Source: Polaribacter tangerinus | GTDB lineage: Bacteria > Bacteroidota > Bacteroidia > Flavobacteriales > Flavobacteriaceae | Length of the DNA stretch: 64,000 bases | Assembly: GCF_038024095.1 (NCBI RefSeq) | Contig: NZ_CP150668.1 | Span: forward strand, 434,001 to 498,000 | Direction of reading: 5' to 3' | In this document: one piece after another, positions 42,509 through 51,412 of the stretch | Numbering within the stretch: position 1 is the stretch's first letter | Layout: each line of letters opens with the position of its first letter | Position numbers and translations under genes: made by a program | Notes under the pieces: generated by a model | Seen by the model: the letters and a program-made list of their open reading frames with translations, nothing else | The model's database searches: none | Told to the model about the DNA's origin: nothing

Positions 42509-43819
42509 TTAGCCTTCTATTCGTTCAATCTTTGCTCCTATAGATTTTAGTCGTTGTTCTATGTTTTCATAACCTCTGTCTATTTGTTCTATGTTGTGAA
42601 TGATAGAAGTTCCTTTGGCAGATAATGCAGCTATTAATAATGAGATACCTGCTCTAATATCTGGTGATGTCATTTTTGTTGCTTTTAATGAGCTTTCAAA
42701 ATTCATACCAATAACCGTAGCTCTGTGTGGGTCACACAAAATTACTTTTGCTCCCATGTCTATCAACTTATCAACAAAAAATAATCGGCTTTCAAACATT
42801 TTTTGATGAATTAAAACAGTCCCTTTGGCTTGTGTAGCTATTACCAAAACGATACTTAACAAGTCTGGTGTAAAACCAGGCCAAGGTGCATCTGCAACTG
42901 TAAGTACTGAACCATCTATATAATTTTGAATTTCGTAAGACTTTTGTGCAGGTATGTAAATATCGTCTCCTTGTCTTTCTAATGTAATTCCTAGTTTTCT
43001 AAAAACACTTGGTATTTGTCCTAAATTATCCCAACTTACATTTTTTATAGTAAGTTCAGATCTGGTCATTACTGCAACGCCAATCCAAGAACCAATTTCT
43101 ATCATATCGGGTAAAACAGAATGTTCACAACCTCCTAATTTTTCGACACCTTCGATAGTTAATAAATTAGAACCAACTCCGCTAATTTTAGCTCCCATTG
43201 CATTCAGCATTTTAGAAAGTTGCTGAATATATGGCTCGCAGGCTGCGTTATAAATTTTTGTCGTGCCTTTTGCTAAAACTGCCGCCATTAAAATATTGGC
43301 TGTTCCTGTTACAGAAGCTTCGTCTAACAACATATCTACACCATGCAACTCTTCGGCTTCTACGCCATAAAAATGCTCTTCTTTGTTATATCTAAATTTT
43401 GCACCTAACTTAATAAATCCTTCAAAATGAGTATCTAAACGTCTTCTACCTATTTTATCTCCACCTGGTCTAGGAATATAACCTTTACCAAATCTTGCTA
43501 AAAGCGGTCCAACAATCATAATAGAGCCTCTTAAAGAGCTACCATCTTTTTTAAAATCTTCAGACTCTAAGTAAGGTAAATTTATATTATCAGCCTGAAA
43601 AGCATATGAATTTTTGGTAAGCTTCTCTACTTTTACTCCAAGCTCACCAAGAATAAAAATCAATTTATTTACATCAATAATATCTGGCACATTATGCACA
43701 ACAACCCTTTCTGGGGTTAACAAAACTGCACATAAAATCTGTAATACTTCGTTTTTTGCTCCTTGTGGCGTTATGGTTCCTTTTAACGTATGCCCACCTT
43801 CTATCTTAAATGATGCCAT
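42509..43819 (-). CDS. murA: UDP-N-acetylglucosamine 1-carboxyvinyltransferase
   Basis: This 436-residue enzyme makes the first committed step of peptidoglycan synthesis, transferring enolpyruvate to UDP-GlcNAc. K22-N23 (in QGAKNEVL) are the conserved substrate contacts and FTPDLLSIVL holds the catalytic Asp. The loop that in E. coli carries Cys115 reads PRPGGDKIGRRRLDTH here, with Asp121 in the Cys position. Enzymes with Asp at this place are not alkylated by fosfomycin. The gene lies 6 bp downstream of the DUF4290 gene and is probably cotranscribed with it. Confidence 0.95.
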   Translation of the reverse strand: MASFKIEGGHTLKGTITPQGAKNEVLQILCAVLLTPERVVVHNVPDIIDVNKLIFILGELGVKVEKLTKNSYAFQADNINLPYLESEDFKKDGSSLRGSIMIVGPLLARFGKGYIPRPGGDKIGRRRLDTHFEGFIKLGAKFRYNKEEHFYGVEAEELHGVDMLLDEASVTGTANILMAAVLAKGTTKIYNAACEPYIQQLSKMLNAMGAKISGVGSNLLTIEGVEKLGGCEHSVLPDMIEIGSWIGVAVMTRSELTIKNVSWDNLGQIPSVFRKLGITLERQGDDIYIPAQKSYEIQNYIDGSVLTVADAPWPGFTPDLLSIVLVIATQAKGTVLIHQKMFESRLFFVDKLIDMGAKVILCDPHRATVIGMNFESSLKATKMTSPDIRAGISLLIAALSAKGTSIIHNIEQIDRGYENIEQRLKSIGAKIERIEG

Positions 43820-43825
43820 GAACTA

Positions 43826-44482
43826 TTATCGTTTTCTGTTTTTATTTTGATTGTTGTGATGTGATTTCTTATGATTAGAGTTTTTAGAAGTATTCTGCCC
43901 CTGAGAGTTTCTTTTTCTTAATAAATTCTTGCTATCAGACAACGTTTCATCTGTCTCTCTAATATCAATTTTGCCATCAGATAAGTCGTATAAATGCTTA
44001 AAAATAACTACATCATCTACCGTGTCTTTATTCCAATTCAAATAGCACTTTTTCATGTGATTTGCTATGGTAAAAATTAAGGCCTCTTTTTTTTCTCCAT
44101 CTTCCCAACTTAATGCTATATCTATCATTGTTTGAATATTGTTACCATAGTAACGATATCTTGATGCAGATTTTGGGTACGCCAAAGATTCTGGCTTTTC
44201 TTGTAGTTCTTCTTTTGATGGTTTTGGATATGGAGAATCTACTTCTAATTTAAAATCTGCCATAATGTAGAGCTGATCCCATAGTTTATGTTTAAAATCT
44301 GGAACATCTCTTAAGTGAGGTTGTAAGTTTCCCATAACATCTACGATTGCTCTTGCCATTTTATCTCTCTCTTCTTTGCTTTCAATCTCTAAACAATGGT
44401 CTACTAGCTTTTGTATGTGTCTGCCGTATTCTGGTATTATCATTAACGGTCTTTCTGAATTGTATTCTAAATCGAATGTCAT
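43826..44482 (-). CDS. DUF4290 domain-containing protein
   Basis: The protein has 218 residues. The conserved start DLEYNSERPLMIIPEYGRHI and KSASRYRYYGNNIQTMIDIA are the family marks I know from Bacteroidota. It is mostly helical and soluble, with an Asn/Lys/Arg-rich low-complexity tail from about residue 190 (SQGQNTSKNSNHKKSHHN). The function is unknown, but the gene next to murA is a conserved arrangement in this group, which suggests a link to cell-wall synthesis or division. Confidence 0.87.
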   Translation of the reverse strand: MTFDLEYNSERPLMIIPEYGRHIQKLVDHCLEIESKEERDKMARAIVDVMGNLQPHLRDVPDFKHKLWDQLYIMADFKLEVDSPYPKPSKEELQEKPESLAYPKSASRYRYYGNNIQTMIDIALSWEDGEKKEALIFTIANHMKKCYLNWNKDTVDDVVIFKHLYDLSDGKIDIRETDETLSDSKNLLRKRNSQGQNTSKNSNHKKSHHNNQNKNRKR

Positions 44483-44612
44483 TTATAGTTTTTTGTAGTA
44501 TGTTCTTTTAGCTTACTATTCTAAGGAATAAACTAAGGGGGAACAGAAACATTTGTTATGTAGTTGTTTAAGGCTGCAAAATAGCAAATTATTTTTAGTT
44601 TACAGTATCATT

Positions 44613-46934
44613 TTAACCAATAACTTTCAATTTCGCAAATTGTAATAGTAATTTCTTTTTTCCTGCAGTTGCAAACTGAATTTCAGCTTTTTTATCAGGT
44701 CCTTTTCCTTCAATTCCTAAAACAGTTCCTTTACCAAACCTATTGTGTTCTACAATATTTCCTACAGTAATATCGCCATCAAAAAGATTCATTTTTGTAC
44801 TTACTTGTGTTACTTTTTTTAAGTTTTTTGGCAAAACAACTTCTTTCTTTTTAGAAAGTTCTCTCTCCATTTTTTTTCGCTGAATTGGTTTTTGAAAGCG
44901 GATTCCTTTTGGTGCATCCTCAAAAATACTTTTGTCTACAAACCTATTTACTGCGGGCTCAGGAACTTTTGGAGTTATATAATTTAAGTATTGATCGTCT
45001 ATTTCTTCTAAAAATCTACTAGGTTCTGCATCTACTAATTTACCCCATCGATAACGTGTTTGTGCATACGTTAAATAAGCTACTTTTTCTGCTCTTGTTA
45101 ATGCAACATAAAACAGCCTTCGCTCTTCCTCTAACTCGCTTCTTGTATTCATACTCATTGCAGATGGAAACAAGTTTTCTTCTAGTCCAACAATGTAAAC
45201 ATAAGCATACTCTAATCCTTTAGATTGATGAATAGTCATTAAAGAAACTGTAGGCTTGTCATTCTCTTTTTCTGTATCAAAATCTGTTGCCAAAGCTACA
45301 TCCTCTAAAAACGAAGTTAGTGAAGCATCTTCTCCTTGCTCAATTTTATCGGTTATAAAATCTTTTATTCCGTTTAACAACTCCTGCACATTTTCTACTT
45401 TACTTACAGCCTCAGGAGTACCGTCTTTTTCTAAATCTTTAATTAGTTGTGTTTGTTTAACTACAACTTCTGCAATTTCAAAAGCATTTTTTGTGGTTGC
45501 TTCTATTTGCAATCTAAGCAACATATTTACAAAATTTTGTAGCTTATTTTTTGTTCCTGCATTAATTTTTACATCTATTTTATCGATATTTTTAATAATA
45601 TAGAAAATAGATTTCTTGTAGTGATTTGCAGCAATAGTAAGTTTATCTATTGTAGTAGCTCCGATGCCACGAGCCGGATAATTGATAATTCGCTTTAACG
45701 CCTCTTCATCGTTCGGATTGATTAGTATACGTAAATAAGACAAAATATCTTTTATTTCTTTTCGCTGATAAAAAGAAATTCCTCCATAAATTTTATAGTC
45801 TATATTCTTCTTTCTCAGTGCATCTTCAATAGCTCTAGATTGAGAGTTTGTTCTGTATAAAACACAAAAGTTGCTCGCATCTAGTTGATGATTCATTTGA
45901 TTTTCCCAAATAGACTGCGCTACAAAACGTCCTTCCTCTCCGTCAGAAATTGTTCGCATTACATTAATAGCGTCTCCAGAATCGTTAGAGGTCCAAACTT
46001 CTTTATCTAACTTCGTTTTGTTTTTTTCGATAACTGAGTTGGCTGCATTTACAATATTGCTGGTAGACCTGTAATTTTGTTCGAGTTTAAAGGTTTTAAC
46101 ATCTGGATAGTCTTTCTGAAAGTTTAAGATATTCTGAATATTGGCACCTCTAAAACTGTAGATACTCTGAGAATCGTCTCCAACAACACAAATATTACCA
46201 AATTTATCTGCCAATGCTCTAACTATTATATACTGAGAGTGGTTAGTATCTTGATACTCATCTACCATTATATACCTAAATCTATCCTGATATTTTGCCA
46301 AAACATCTGGAAAACGAGCTAGTAATTCATTTGTTCTTAGCAACAAATCGTCAAAATCCATGGCACCAGCCTTAAAACATCGGTCTACGTAATTCTTGTA
46401 AATCTCTCCTACTTTTGGCCTGCTTGCATGTAAATCGGCCTCTTGCAAATCTGAATTATTAAAGTAAGCCCTTACCGTAATTAAACTATTTTTAAAAGAA
46501 GATATTCTTCCCAAAATTTGCTTTGGTTTGTATCTTTCTTTATCTAAATTCATTTCTTTAATTATACTCGTAATCAATCGAACTGAGTCTTGCGTATCAT
46601 AAATAGTAAAATTAGATGGAAAGCCAAGTTTATCTGCCTCAGCTCTAAGAATTCGTGCAAAAACAGAATGAAAAGTACCCATCCATAAATTCATTGCCTC
46701 GCTATTTCCTACCACAGAAGCAATTCTTGCTTTCATCTCTTTAGCTGCTTTATTTGTAAATGTTAGCGATAAAATATTAAACGAATCTACGCCTTGTTTC
46801 ATCAAGTGAGCTATTCTGTATGTTAGCACACGTGTTTTACCAGAGCCAGCACCAGCAATAATAATCATTGGGCCATCTTTCTGTAAAACTGCTTGCTTTT
46901 GGGCTTCGTTTAAAGAATTTAAGTAACTATTCAA
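44613..46934 (-). CDS. uvrD: UvrD/PcrA-type ATP-dependent DNA helicase
   Basis: This 773-residue superfamily 1 helicase unwinds DNA in repair. Motif I is IIAGAGSGKTRVLTYR, motif II is MVDEYQDTNHSQY, followed by VGDDSQSIYSFRGAN, LEQNYRST and the C-terminal SLMTIHQSKGLEYAYV and VALTRAEKVAYLTYA. The C-terminal 60 residues carry a small beta domain (VGNIVEHNRFGKGTVLGIEG) typical of PcrA. Length is normal. It is transcribed alone, divergent from the SatD operon. Confidence 0.95.
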   Translation of the reverse strand: MNSYLNSLNEAQKQAVLQKDGPMIIIAGAGSGKTRVLTYRIAHLMKQGVDSFNILSLTFTNKAAKEMKARIASVVGNSEAMNLWMGTFHSVFARILRAEADKLGFPSNFTIYDTQDSVRLITSIIKEMNLDKERYKPKQILGRISSFKNSLITVRAYFNNSDLQEADLHASRPKVGEIYKNYVDRCFKAGAMDFDDLLLRTNELLARFPDVLAKYQDRFRYIMVDEYQDTNHSQYIIVRALADKFGNICVVGDDSQSIYSFRGANIQNILNFQKDYPDVKTFKLEQNYRSTSNIVNAANSVIEKNKTKLDKEVWTSNDSGDAINVMRTISDGEEGRFVAQSIWENQMNHQLDASNFCVLYRTNSQSRAIEDALRKKNIDYKIYGGISFYQRKEIKDILSYLRILINPNDEEALKRIINYPARGIGATTIDKLTIAANHYKKSIFYIIKNIDKIDVKINAGTKNKLQNFVNMLLRLQIEATTKNAFEIAEVVVKQTQLIKDLEKDGTPEAVSKVENVQELLNGIKDFITDKIEQGEDASLTSFLEDVALATDFDTEKENDKPTVSLMTIHQSKGLEYAYVYIVGLEENLFPSAMSMNTRSELEEERRLFYVALTRAEKVAYLTYAQTRYRWGKLVDAEPSRFLEEIDDQYLNYITPKVPEPAVNRFVDKSIFEDAPKGIRFQKPIQRKKMERELSKKKEVVLPKNLKKVTQVSTKMNLFDGDITVGNIVEHNRFGKGTVLGIEGKGPDKKAEIQFATAGKKKLLLQFAKLKVIG

Positions 46935-47056
46935 GAGATATTTTTTTACAAGTATTTAAAGTGTGAAATTAGCCAAACTATTCGTTTTTTTAAAGAATGA
47001 TTCCTCTTTTTTATTCACAAGTTATTAGTAGGTTTTAATGTTTGTAGCTGCATTTT

Positions 47057-47132
47057 TATCTGTTAATTAATAGATAATTAAAAATATCTGCTAATAGACA
47101 GATAAACAAAAATATCTGCTTACTAGCAGATA
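47057..47132 (+). promoter_or_regulatory. Three phased palindromes upstream of the SatD operon
   Basis: Three 20-bp palindromes with TATCTG at one end and (C/T)AGATA at the other lie at 47057-47076, 47085-47104 and 47113-47132. The starts are exactly 28 bp apart. The middle eight bases differ (TTAATTAA, CTAATAGA, CTTACTAG). The third ends 2 bp before the candidate -33 element of the operon. Such spacing and overlap are typical of operators for a dimeric regulator; SatD itself, which has a helix-turn-helix, is the first suspect. Confidence 0.75.
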
Positions 47133-47134
47133 TT

Positions 47135-47166
47135 TTTGTTTTTCAACATCATAAAAGTTATATTTG
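47135..47166 (+). promoter_or_regulatory. SatD operon promoter
   Basis: TTTG (47135-47138), a 20-bp spacer and TATATTTG (47159-47166) fit the Bacteroidota consensus well. Transcription would begin near 47173, which favours the ATG at 47185 as the true start of the first gene. Confidence 0.65.
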
Positions 47167-47184
47167 TGTAATAAAATGTTTTTT

Positions 47185-47796
47185 ATGATAAGTATTTTAA
47201 CGGGAGATATTATAGATTCAAGAAAAAAAAGTAGCACTATTTGGCTAGATGCGCTCAAAGAAATATTGCAAACTTTTGGGTCATCACCAAAAAATTGGCA
47301 AATTTATAGAGGAGATAGTTTTCAATTGATCATAAATAATGCTGATGAAGGGATACATGCTGCGCTAAAAATAAAATCTTACTTAAAAAAAAGAGCCAAT
47401 ACAAATGTTAGAATTGGGATTGGAATAGGAAAAAAAAATTCTAAAAACACAGCTATTACAGAATCGAATGGAGAGGCTTTCGTAAATTCTGGTATTGCTT
47501 TTGACACGTATTTAAAAAAACAAAATATCGCCATAAAAACTCCTTGGCAAGATATAGATGAAGCCATAAACATTGCGCTAGAGCTAGCTCTTTTAACTGC
47601 CGATTTTTGGACACAAAATTCTGCCGAAGTTTTTAATTTATCTCTAGAAAATAACGAAATAACCCAAAAAGAAATTGCAGGTATTTTAGGTATTACGCAA
47701 GGTAGAGTAAGCGAACGGCAAAAGCGAGCAGGCTCTGAACCTATTTTGAAACTAGAAAAATATTTTAGAAAAATAGTTCAACAAAAAAATAATTAA
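47185..47796 (+). CDS. SatD-family protein with C-terminal helix-turn-helix
   Basis: The protein has 203 residues from the ATG at 47185 (MISILTGDIIDSRKK). ATG 47176 and a TTG at 47164 are in frame but fall at or before the predicted transcription start. The N-terminal two thirds resemble SatD (PF16264-like) with WQIYRGDSFQLII and VRIGIGIGKKN, reminiscent of a nucleotidyl-cyclase-like fold. The C-terminus has a helix-turn-helix (ITQKEIAGILGITQGRVSER). It starts a three-gene operon with a DUF3307 membrane protein. Likely an autoregulatory DNA-binding protein; its signal is unknown. Confidence 0.82.
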   Translation: MISILTGDIIDSRKKSSTIWLDALKEILQTFGSSPKNWQIYRGDSFQLIINNADEGIHAALKIKSYLKKRANTNVRIGIGIGKKNSKNTAITESNGEAFVNSGIAFDTYLKKQNIAIKTPWQDIDEAINIALELALLTADFWTQNSAEVFNLSLENNEITQKEIAGILGITQGRVSERQKRAGSEPILKLEKYFRKIVQQKNN

Positions 47797-47797
47797 T

Positions 47798-48517
47798 ATG
47801 ATTTTATTTTTAAAATTATTGCTAACTCATATTCTGGGTGACTTTGTTTTTCAAACAGAAATGCAAATCAAAGACAAAGAAAAAAATAAAATTAAATCTT
47901 TACAACTATACATTCATATAGCCATTCACACCCTTTTATTGTTACTAATTTTAGATTTTAGTATAAAAAAATATTGGCTAGGTATTGCAATTATTATCAT
48001 TTCTCATTATTTTTTTGATGTTGTAAAAGCCTACTATCAGCAGAAAAAAAATAAAAGAATATGGTTTTTCATAGATCAAGGATTACACTTAACAGCAATA
48101 CTAATTGTGACAAATATTTACAGCGATATCAATTTTTATTTTACAGACCTTTTAACTACAAAAGTACTGCTGTTTGTAGTATCGCTTCTGTTAGTTACAA
48201 GTTTTTCTGCGGTGGTAATAAAAGTTGTAATAACTCAATGGAATCCTGAAAGTAAAAAACAGCATGATGATTCTTTAGCAAAAGCAGGGCGTTATATTGG
48301 AATCTTAGAACGCTTATTTGTTTTTACATTCATTATTACAAATAACTGGCAAGCTATTGGATTTTTGTTGGCTGCAAAATCCGTTTTTAGGTTTGGCGAT
48401 TTAACTTCTGCAAAAGACAGAAAATTAACAGAGTATATTTTAATTGGTACTTTACTAAGTTTTGGCTTGGCGGTATTAATAGGTGTTTTATATTTACAAG
48501 TAATAAAGAATATATAA
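47798..48517 (+). CDS. DUF3307 domain-containing membrane protein
   Basis: The protein has 239 residues with about six membrane helices. The conserved DUF3307 start is LLLTHILGDFVFQTEMQIKDKEKNK, and HIAIHTLLLLLILDF and SHYFFDVVKAYYQ with Asp and His in the membrane edge follow. The second half (LLVTSFSAVVIKVVITQWNP, GRYIGILERLFVFTFIITNN) is also typical. It begins 1 bp after the SatD stop and pairs with SatD in many bacteria. A transport or sensing role is possible but unproven. Confidence 0.87.
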   Translation: MILFLKLLLTHILGDFVFQTEMQIKDKEKNKIKSLQLYIHIAIHTLLLLLILDFSIKKYWLGIAIIIISHYFFDVVKAYYQQKKNKRIWFFIDQGLHLTAILIVTNIYSDINFYFTDLLTTKVLLFVVSLLLVTSFSAVVIKVVITQWNPESKKQHDDSLAKAGRYIGILERLFVFTFIITNNWQAIGFLLAAKSVFRFGDLTSAKDRKLTEYILIGTLLSFGLAVLIGVLYLQVIKNI

Positions 48518-48520
48518 TTT

Positions 48521-49033
48521 ATGGAACAAACTATTTTAGAGAGTTTTGCTTACGTTTTACCTTCACTAGTTACAGGTTTGGTAGCATATTACATGTTTAA
48601 CGGCTTTCTTGTTACTACAATTAATGAGAAAAAAATTCAACTATTGGCACAACAAAAAAAAGAAAGTTTACCAATTAAACTGCAAGCCTACGAACGCTTA
48701 CTTTTATTTTGTGACCGAGTAAACCCAATAAAAATACTCATGAGAATACCACCAATTTCCAACGAAACTAAAGATTATTTAGAGTTGTTAATTGCTAATA
48801 TTAATCAGGAATTTGAACATAATTTAGTTCAGCAAATATATGTATCAGACGAAACTTGGACAGCTGTTTTAGGTGCAAAAAATGCAGTTATCAATAAACT
48901 GAAACAGGCTGCCGAAGAGTCTTCTACCGCCAACAACTTTAGAGAAAATATATTAATAGATTATTCGAAAATACTTCCTCCAACCGAAACAGCAATTATT
49001 CTCATAAAAAAAGAAGTAAAAACATTATTGTAA
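48521..49033 (+). CDS. Hypothetical membrane-anchored protein
   Basis: I do not recognise this 170-residue protein with certainty. It has one N-terminal membrane helix (YVLPSLVTGLVAYYMFNGFL), followed by a soluble helical domain (KLQAYERLLLFCDRVNPIKIL, LLIANINQEFEHNLVQQIYV, WTAVLGAKNAVINKLKQAA). It starts 3 bp after the DUF3307 gene and ends just before a bidirectional terminator, so it closes the SatD operon. The length and single anchor suggest an inner-membrane scaffold. Confidence 0.78.
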   Translation: MEQTILESFAYVLPSLVTGLVAYYMFNGFLVTTINEKKIQLLAQQKKESLPIKLQAYERLLLFCDRVNPIKILMRIPPISNETKDYLELLIANINQEFEHNLVQQIYVSDETWTAVLGAKNAVINKLKQAAEESSTANNFRENILIDYSKILPPTETAIILIKKEVKTLL

Positions 49034-49058
49034 AAAAGCCTTCATTAAGAAGGCTTTT
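49034..49058. terminator. Bidirectional terminator between the SatD operon and the receptor gene
   Basis: AAAAGCCTTC (49034-49043) pairs with GAAGGCTTTT (49049-49058) around a five-base loop, with T and A runs beyond. It lies within a few bases of the plus-strand stop and about 30 bp from the minus-strand stop. Confidence 0.88.
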
Positions 49059-49088
49059 ATAAGAATAGGCACTAAAAGTTCATATTCA

Positions 49089-51035
49089 CTAAAACTGTAA
49101 CCTGACCCCAAGTTTATAATTTCTACCACGAGTAGAAAAGCCTAATATATCATCATAGTCTTCATTTAATAAATTGGTAATTGCAGCAAAAATAGTTGCT
49201 GTACCGTTCAATAATTTATAGTTTGCCATAAAATCTAAAACCTCATAACGCTCTAAAATAACATCTTCACCCGCTGCTCCGAAAGAACCATACCTATCAA
49301 AAATATTTCTTTCACCAACATTTCTGTAGGTAAAGTTTAAAGTGGCGTTTTTTAACGGAGTTATTGATGTTGTAGCAACAAGCTTATTTTTTGGAATATA
49401 ATCGTCAAAATCTTCAAATTTTTCTCTATCAATATAAGTGTAAGCGGCACTAAAAGCTAAAAAATCTGTAGCTACAAAATTAGAACTGAACTCAAAACCA
49501 TTTGCTTCAGATGAAGCGTTTGTATATTTAAAAGTAGTATTATCAAAAATAATAGCTGCGGTTTCTTTTCTGTTAAAATAAACTAAATCAATAGAAAACT
49601 TATCTTTAAAATCGTACTCTAAGCCAAGCTCAAAAGTTTCATTCGACTCCGGATTTAAGTTGATATTCCCAGAAAAACCATCATATAATTGATACAAACT
49701 TGGTGCAATAAAAGCAGTATTAAATGAAGTTAGTAATTTTACCTGATGATGATTTTTAATAGTTAAATTATACGCTAAATTAGCATCATAAACGAATTTA
49801 TTACCGTAAACATTATGCATATTTAAACGTCCTCCTGCATTTGCAGAAAGCCCGTTTTCTGCCATGTAAACTAGACTAAAATAAGGATCTACAGTATAAA
49901 AATTTGCAGTTTCTTTGGCTATTGTAGCAAATGGCGTGATGGTATTATTACTGTGAATTTGATAATTGACACCTGTAATTAACTGAACTTTTGACGAAAA
50001 TTCATACTTATTAACCAAATCAACAAATACACTTCTACCTACAAATTCATAGGAATCTAAGGTATTAGAAAAAGAATTAAATTGATTAAAATTACGTTCT
50101 ACAATAGTAGCAGACGATAGTAAATAAAGCGTACCTTTTGCATAGTTATATGAAGGTTTTATACCAAACCTAAACTGTTCGTTTGCTCCAGTGTTTAATT
50201 TGTGGTCTAAAAATGCCCCTGCATCAAAATCGTATTCGAATGCATCATAATTAAAAAAAGAAGCGATGTTTATATTATCATTTAAAGAATAATCTACTTT
50301 TAATAATCCGTTTTTTGCATAATAACTATCTTCTTCAAATTGTTTATTAGTGGTACTTTTAGCCGAAGACATTCCGTCTACACCAGTTAAACTAAAAGAA
50401 CCTAAAAAAGCAAATTTTCCGATGGTACCGTTTAAGTTAATATTTTGATTTCTGTCAGATAGCGTATTTTTAGAAATATTAGCAGTGTTATTTGTTCCTA
50501 AACTAACTTCGTAAGTACCCGAAATATTTTTACTTGTTGCTTTTTTTAAGATTATATTAATTACGGCGGTAGCTGCACCAGAACCATACAAAGCCGAGGC
50601 TCCTCCTTTTAAAATTTCTATGCTTTCTATCTGATTTACAGTGAGTAAACGTAAATCAAACTCTTGATTAATTGCAGATTGATCGGTAACTGGAACTCCA
50701 TCTATCAATACCAAAACTTGCCTTGCTCTACCTCCTCTAACATTGATACCTCTAGGTTCGGAAGGATTTGAATTTACACCTCTCACATCTATACCGACTA
50801 CCGAATTTAAAACCTCTATAACCGTTTTACCAGCATTGTTTTGTAACTGTTTTTGAGAAATTGTGTGTATTACTTTTCCTGTATTCTCCTTTTTTAATTG
50901 AAACTTTGTAGCAGTAATAACCACCTCTTTTAAGGTGTCTGTTTTTAGAGATTCTTTTTGCACTTTTTGCGCAAAAAACTGTGTACTGATAAAGCTGCAT
51001 GCAAAAACACCAGCTATACATACTTGTTTTTTCAT
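49089..51035 (-). CDS. btuB: TonB-dependent receptor, BtuB-like (cobalamin uptake)
   Basis: The protein has 648 residues with a signal peptide (KKQVCIAGVFACSFISTQFFAQ). The TonB box region is TLKEVVITATKFQ. The plug (about 45-165) has VIEVLNSVVGIDVRG, INVRGGRARQVLVLIDGVPV and SIEILKGGASALYGSGA. The barrel ends with RNYKLGVRLQF, with a terminal Phe as required for outer-membrane insertion. The upstream cobalamin riboswitch on the same strand and the divergent BtuF-like gene make vitamin B12 the probable ligand. The symbol rests on this context. Confidence 0.88.
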   Translation of the reverse strand: MKKQVCIAGVFACSFISTQFFAQKVQKESLKTDTLKEVVITATKFQLKKENTGKVIHTISQKQLQNNAGKTVIEVLNSVVGIDVRGVNSNPSEPRGINVRGGRARQVLVLIDGVPVTDQSAINQEFDLRLLTVNQIESIEILKGGASALYGSGAATAVINIILKKATSKNISGTYEVSLGTNNTANISKNTLSDRNQNINLNGTIGKFAFLGSFSLTGVDGMSSAKSTTNKQFEEDSYYAKNGLLKVDYSLNDNINIASFFNYDAFEYDFDAGAFLDHKLNTGANEQFRFGIKPSYNYAKGTLYLLSSATIVERNFNQFNSFSNTLDSYEFVGRSVFVDLVNKYEFSSKVQLITGVNYQIHSNNTITPFATIAKETANFYTVDPYFSLVYMAENGLSANAGGRLNMHNVYGNKFVYDANLAYNLTIKNHHQVKLLTSFNTAFIAPSLYQLYDGFSGNINLNPESNETFELGLEYDFKDKFSIDLVYFNRKETAAIIFDNTTFKYTNASSEANGFEFSSNFVATDFLAFSAAYTYIDREKFEDFDDYIPKNKLVATTSITPLKNATLNFTYRNVGERNIFDRYGSFGAAGEDVILERYEVLDFMANYKLLNGTATIFAAITNLLNEDYDDILGFSTRGRNYKLGVRLQF

Positions 51036-51127
51036 TTTTTAATAAATTTGATTTACAATAAATCAGGTAAATTTCGTGTACGAAAATAGATTAGTACATA
51101 AACTTTTATCCCGAAAGTTTTTATATC

Positions 51128-51334
51128 TTGATGTTAGGCAGGTCTCCTGACTTGTTTTTATGTTATTTTGCCTTCCCATTTTTTACCGAAAACTTTCAGT
51201 GTAAACAGTGGCTAAAGTGTAAATAACATCCTCTAAAGAGGTACCAATCTAATTTGGTATTAACTTACAGTTGCGGGAACAGTTCTGGATTTTAACCAGA
51301 TTCCCTTTTAATTTGATGTTTTAAAAAACATCAA
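51128..51334 (-). ncRNA. Cobalamin riboswitch
   Basis: On the minus strand the B12 box AAGTCAGGAGACCTGCC is exact (51153-51137). Upstream of it are TAGCCACTG, and further 5' GGTTAAAATCCAGAACTG followed by TTCCCGCAACTG and AAAGGGAATCTGG, all core parts of the cobalamin aptamer in the right order. The outer stem is set from TTGATGTT (51334-51327) and AACATCAA (51135-51128). It lies about 92 bp upstream of the receptor start codon and should reduce its expression when cobalamin is plentiful. The expression platform was not resolved; no clear terminator hairpin follows, so control may be at translation. Confidence 0.93.
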
Positions 51335-51412
51335 AACCATACATCGCCGCAAATGTAGTTTAAAAATTTTTATTAAAGAATTTTTTGTAATCTTGTTTAA
51401 AATTTACTTTTA

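Noticed and set aside
47113..47132. Third SatD palindrome with following T run as an intrinsic terminator
   Set aside because: The two flanking genes diverge from here, and two further palindromes are spaced 28 bp apart, so an operator is the better reading.
47057..47132. Short CRISPR-like array
   Set aside because: The regular 28-bp spacing was considered, but the units are palindromic with 8-bp spacers and only three copies, next to a promoter; no cas genes are present.
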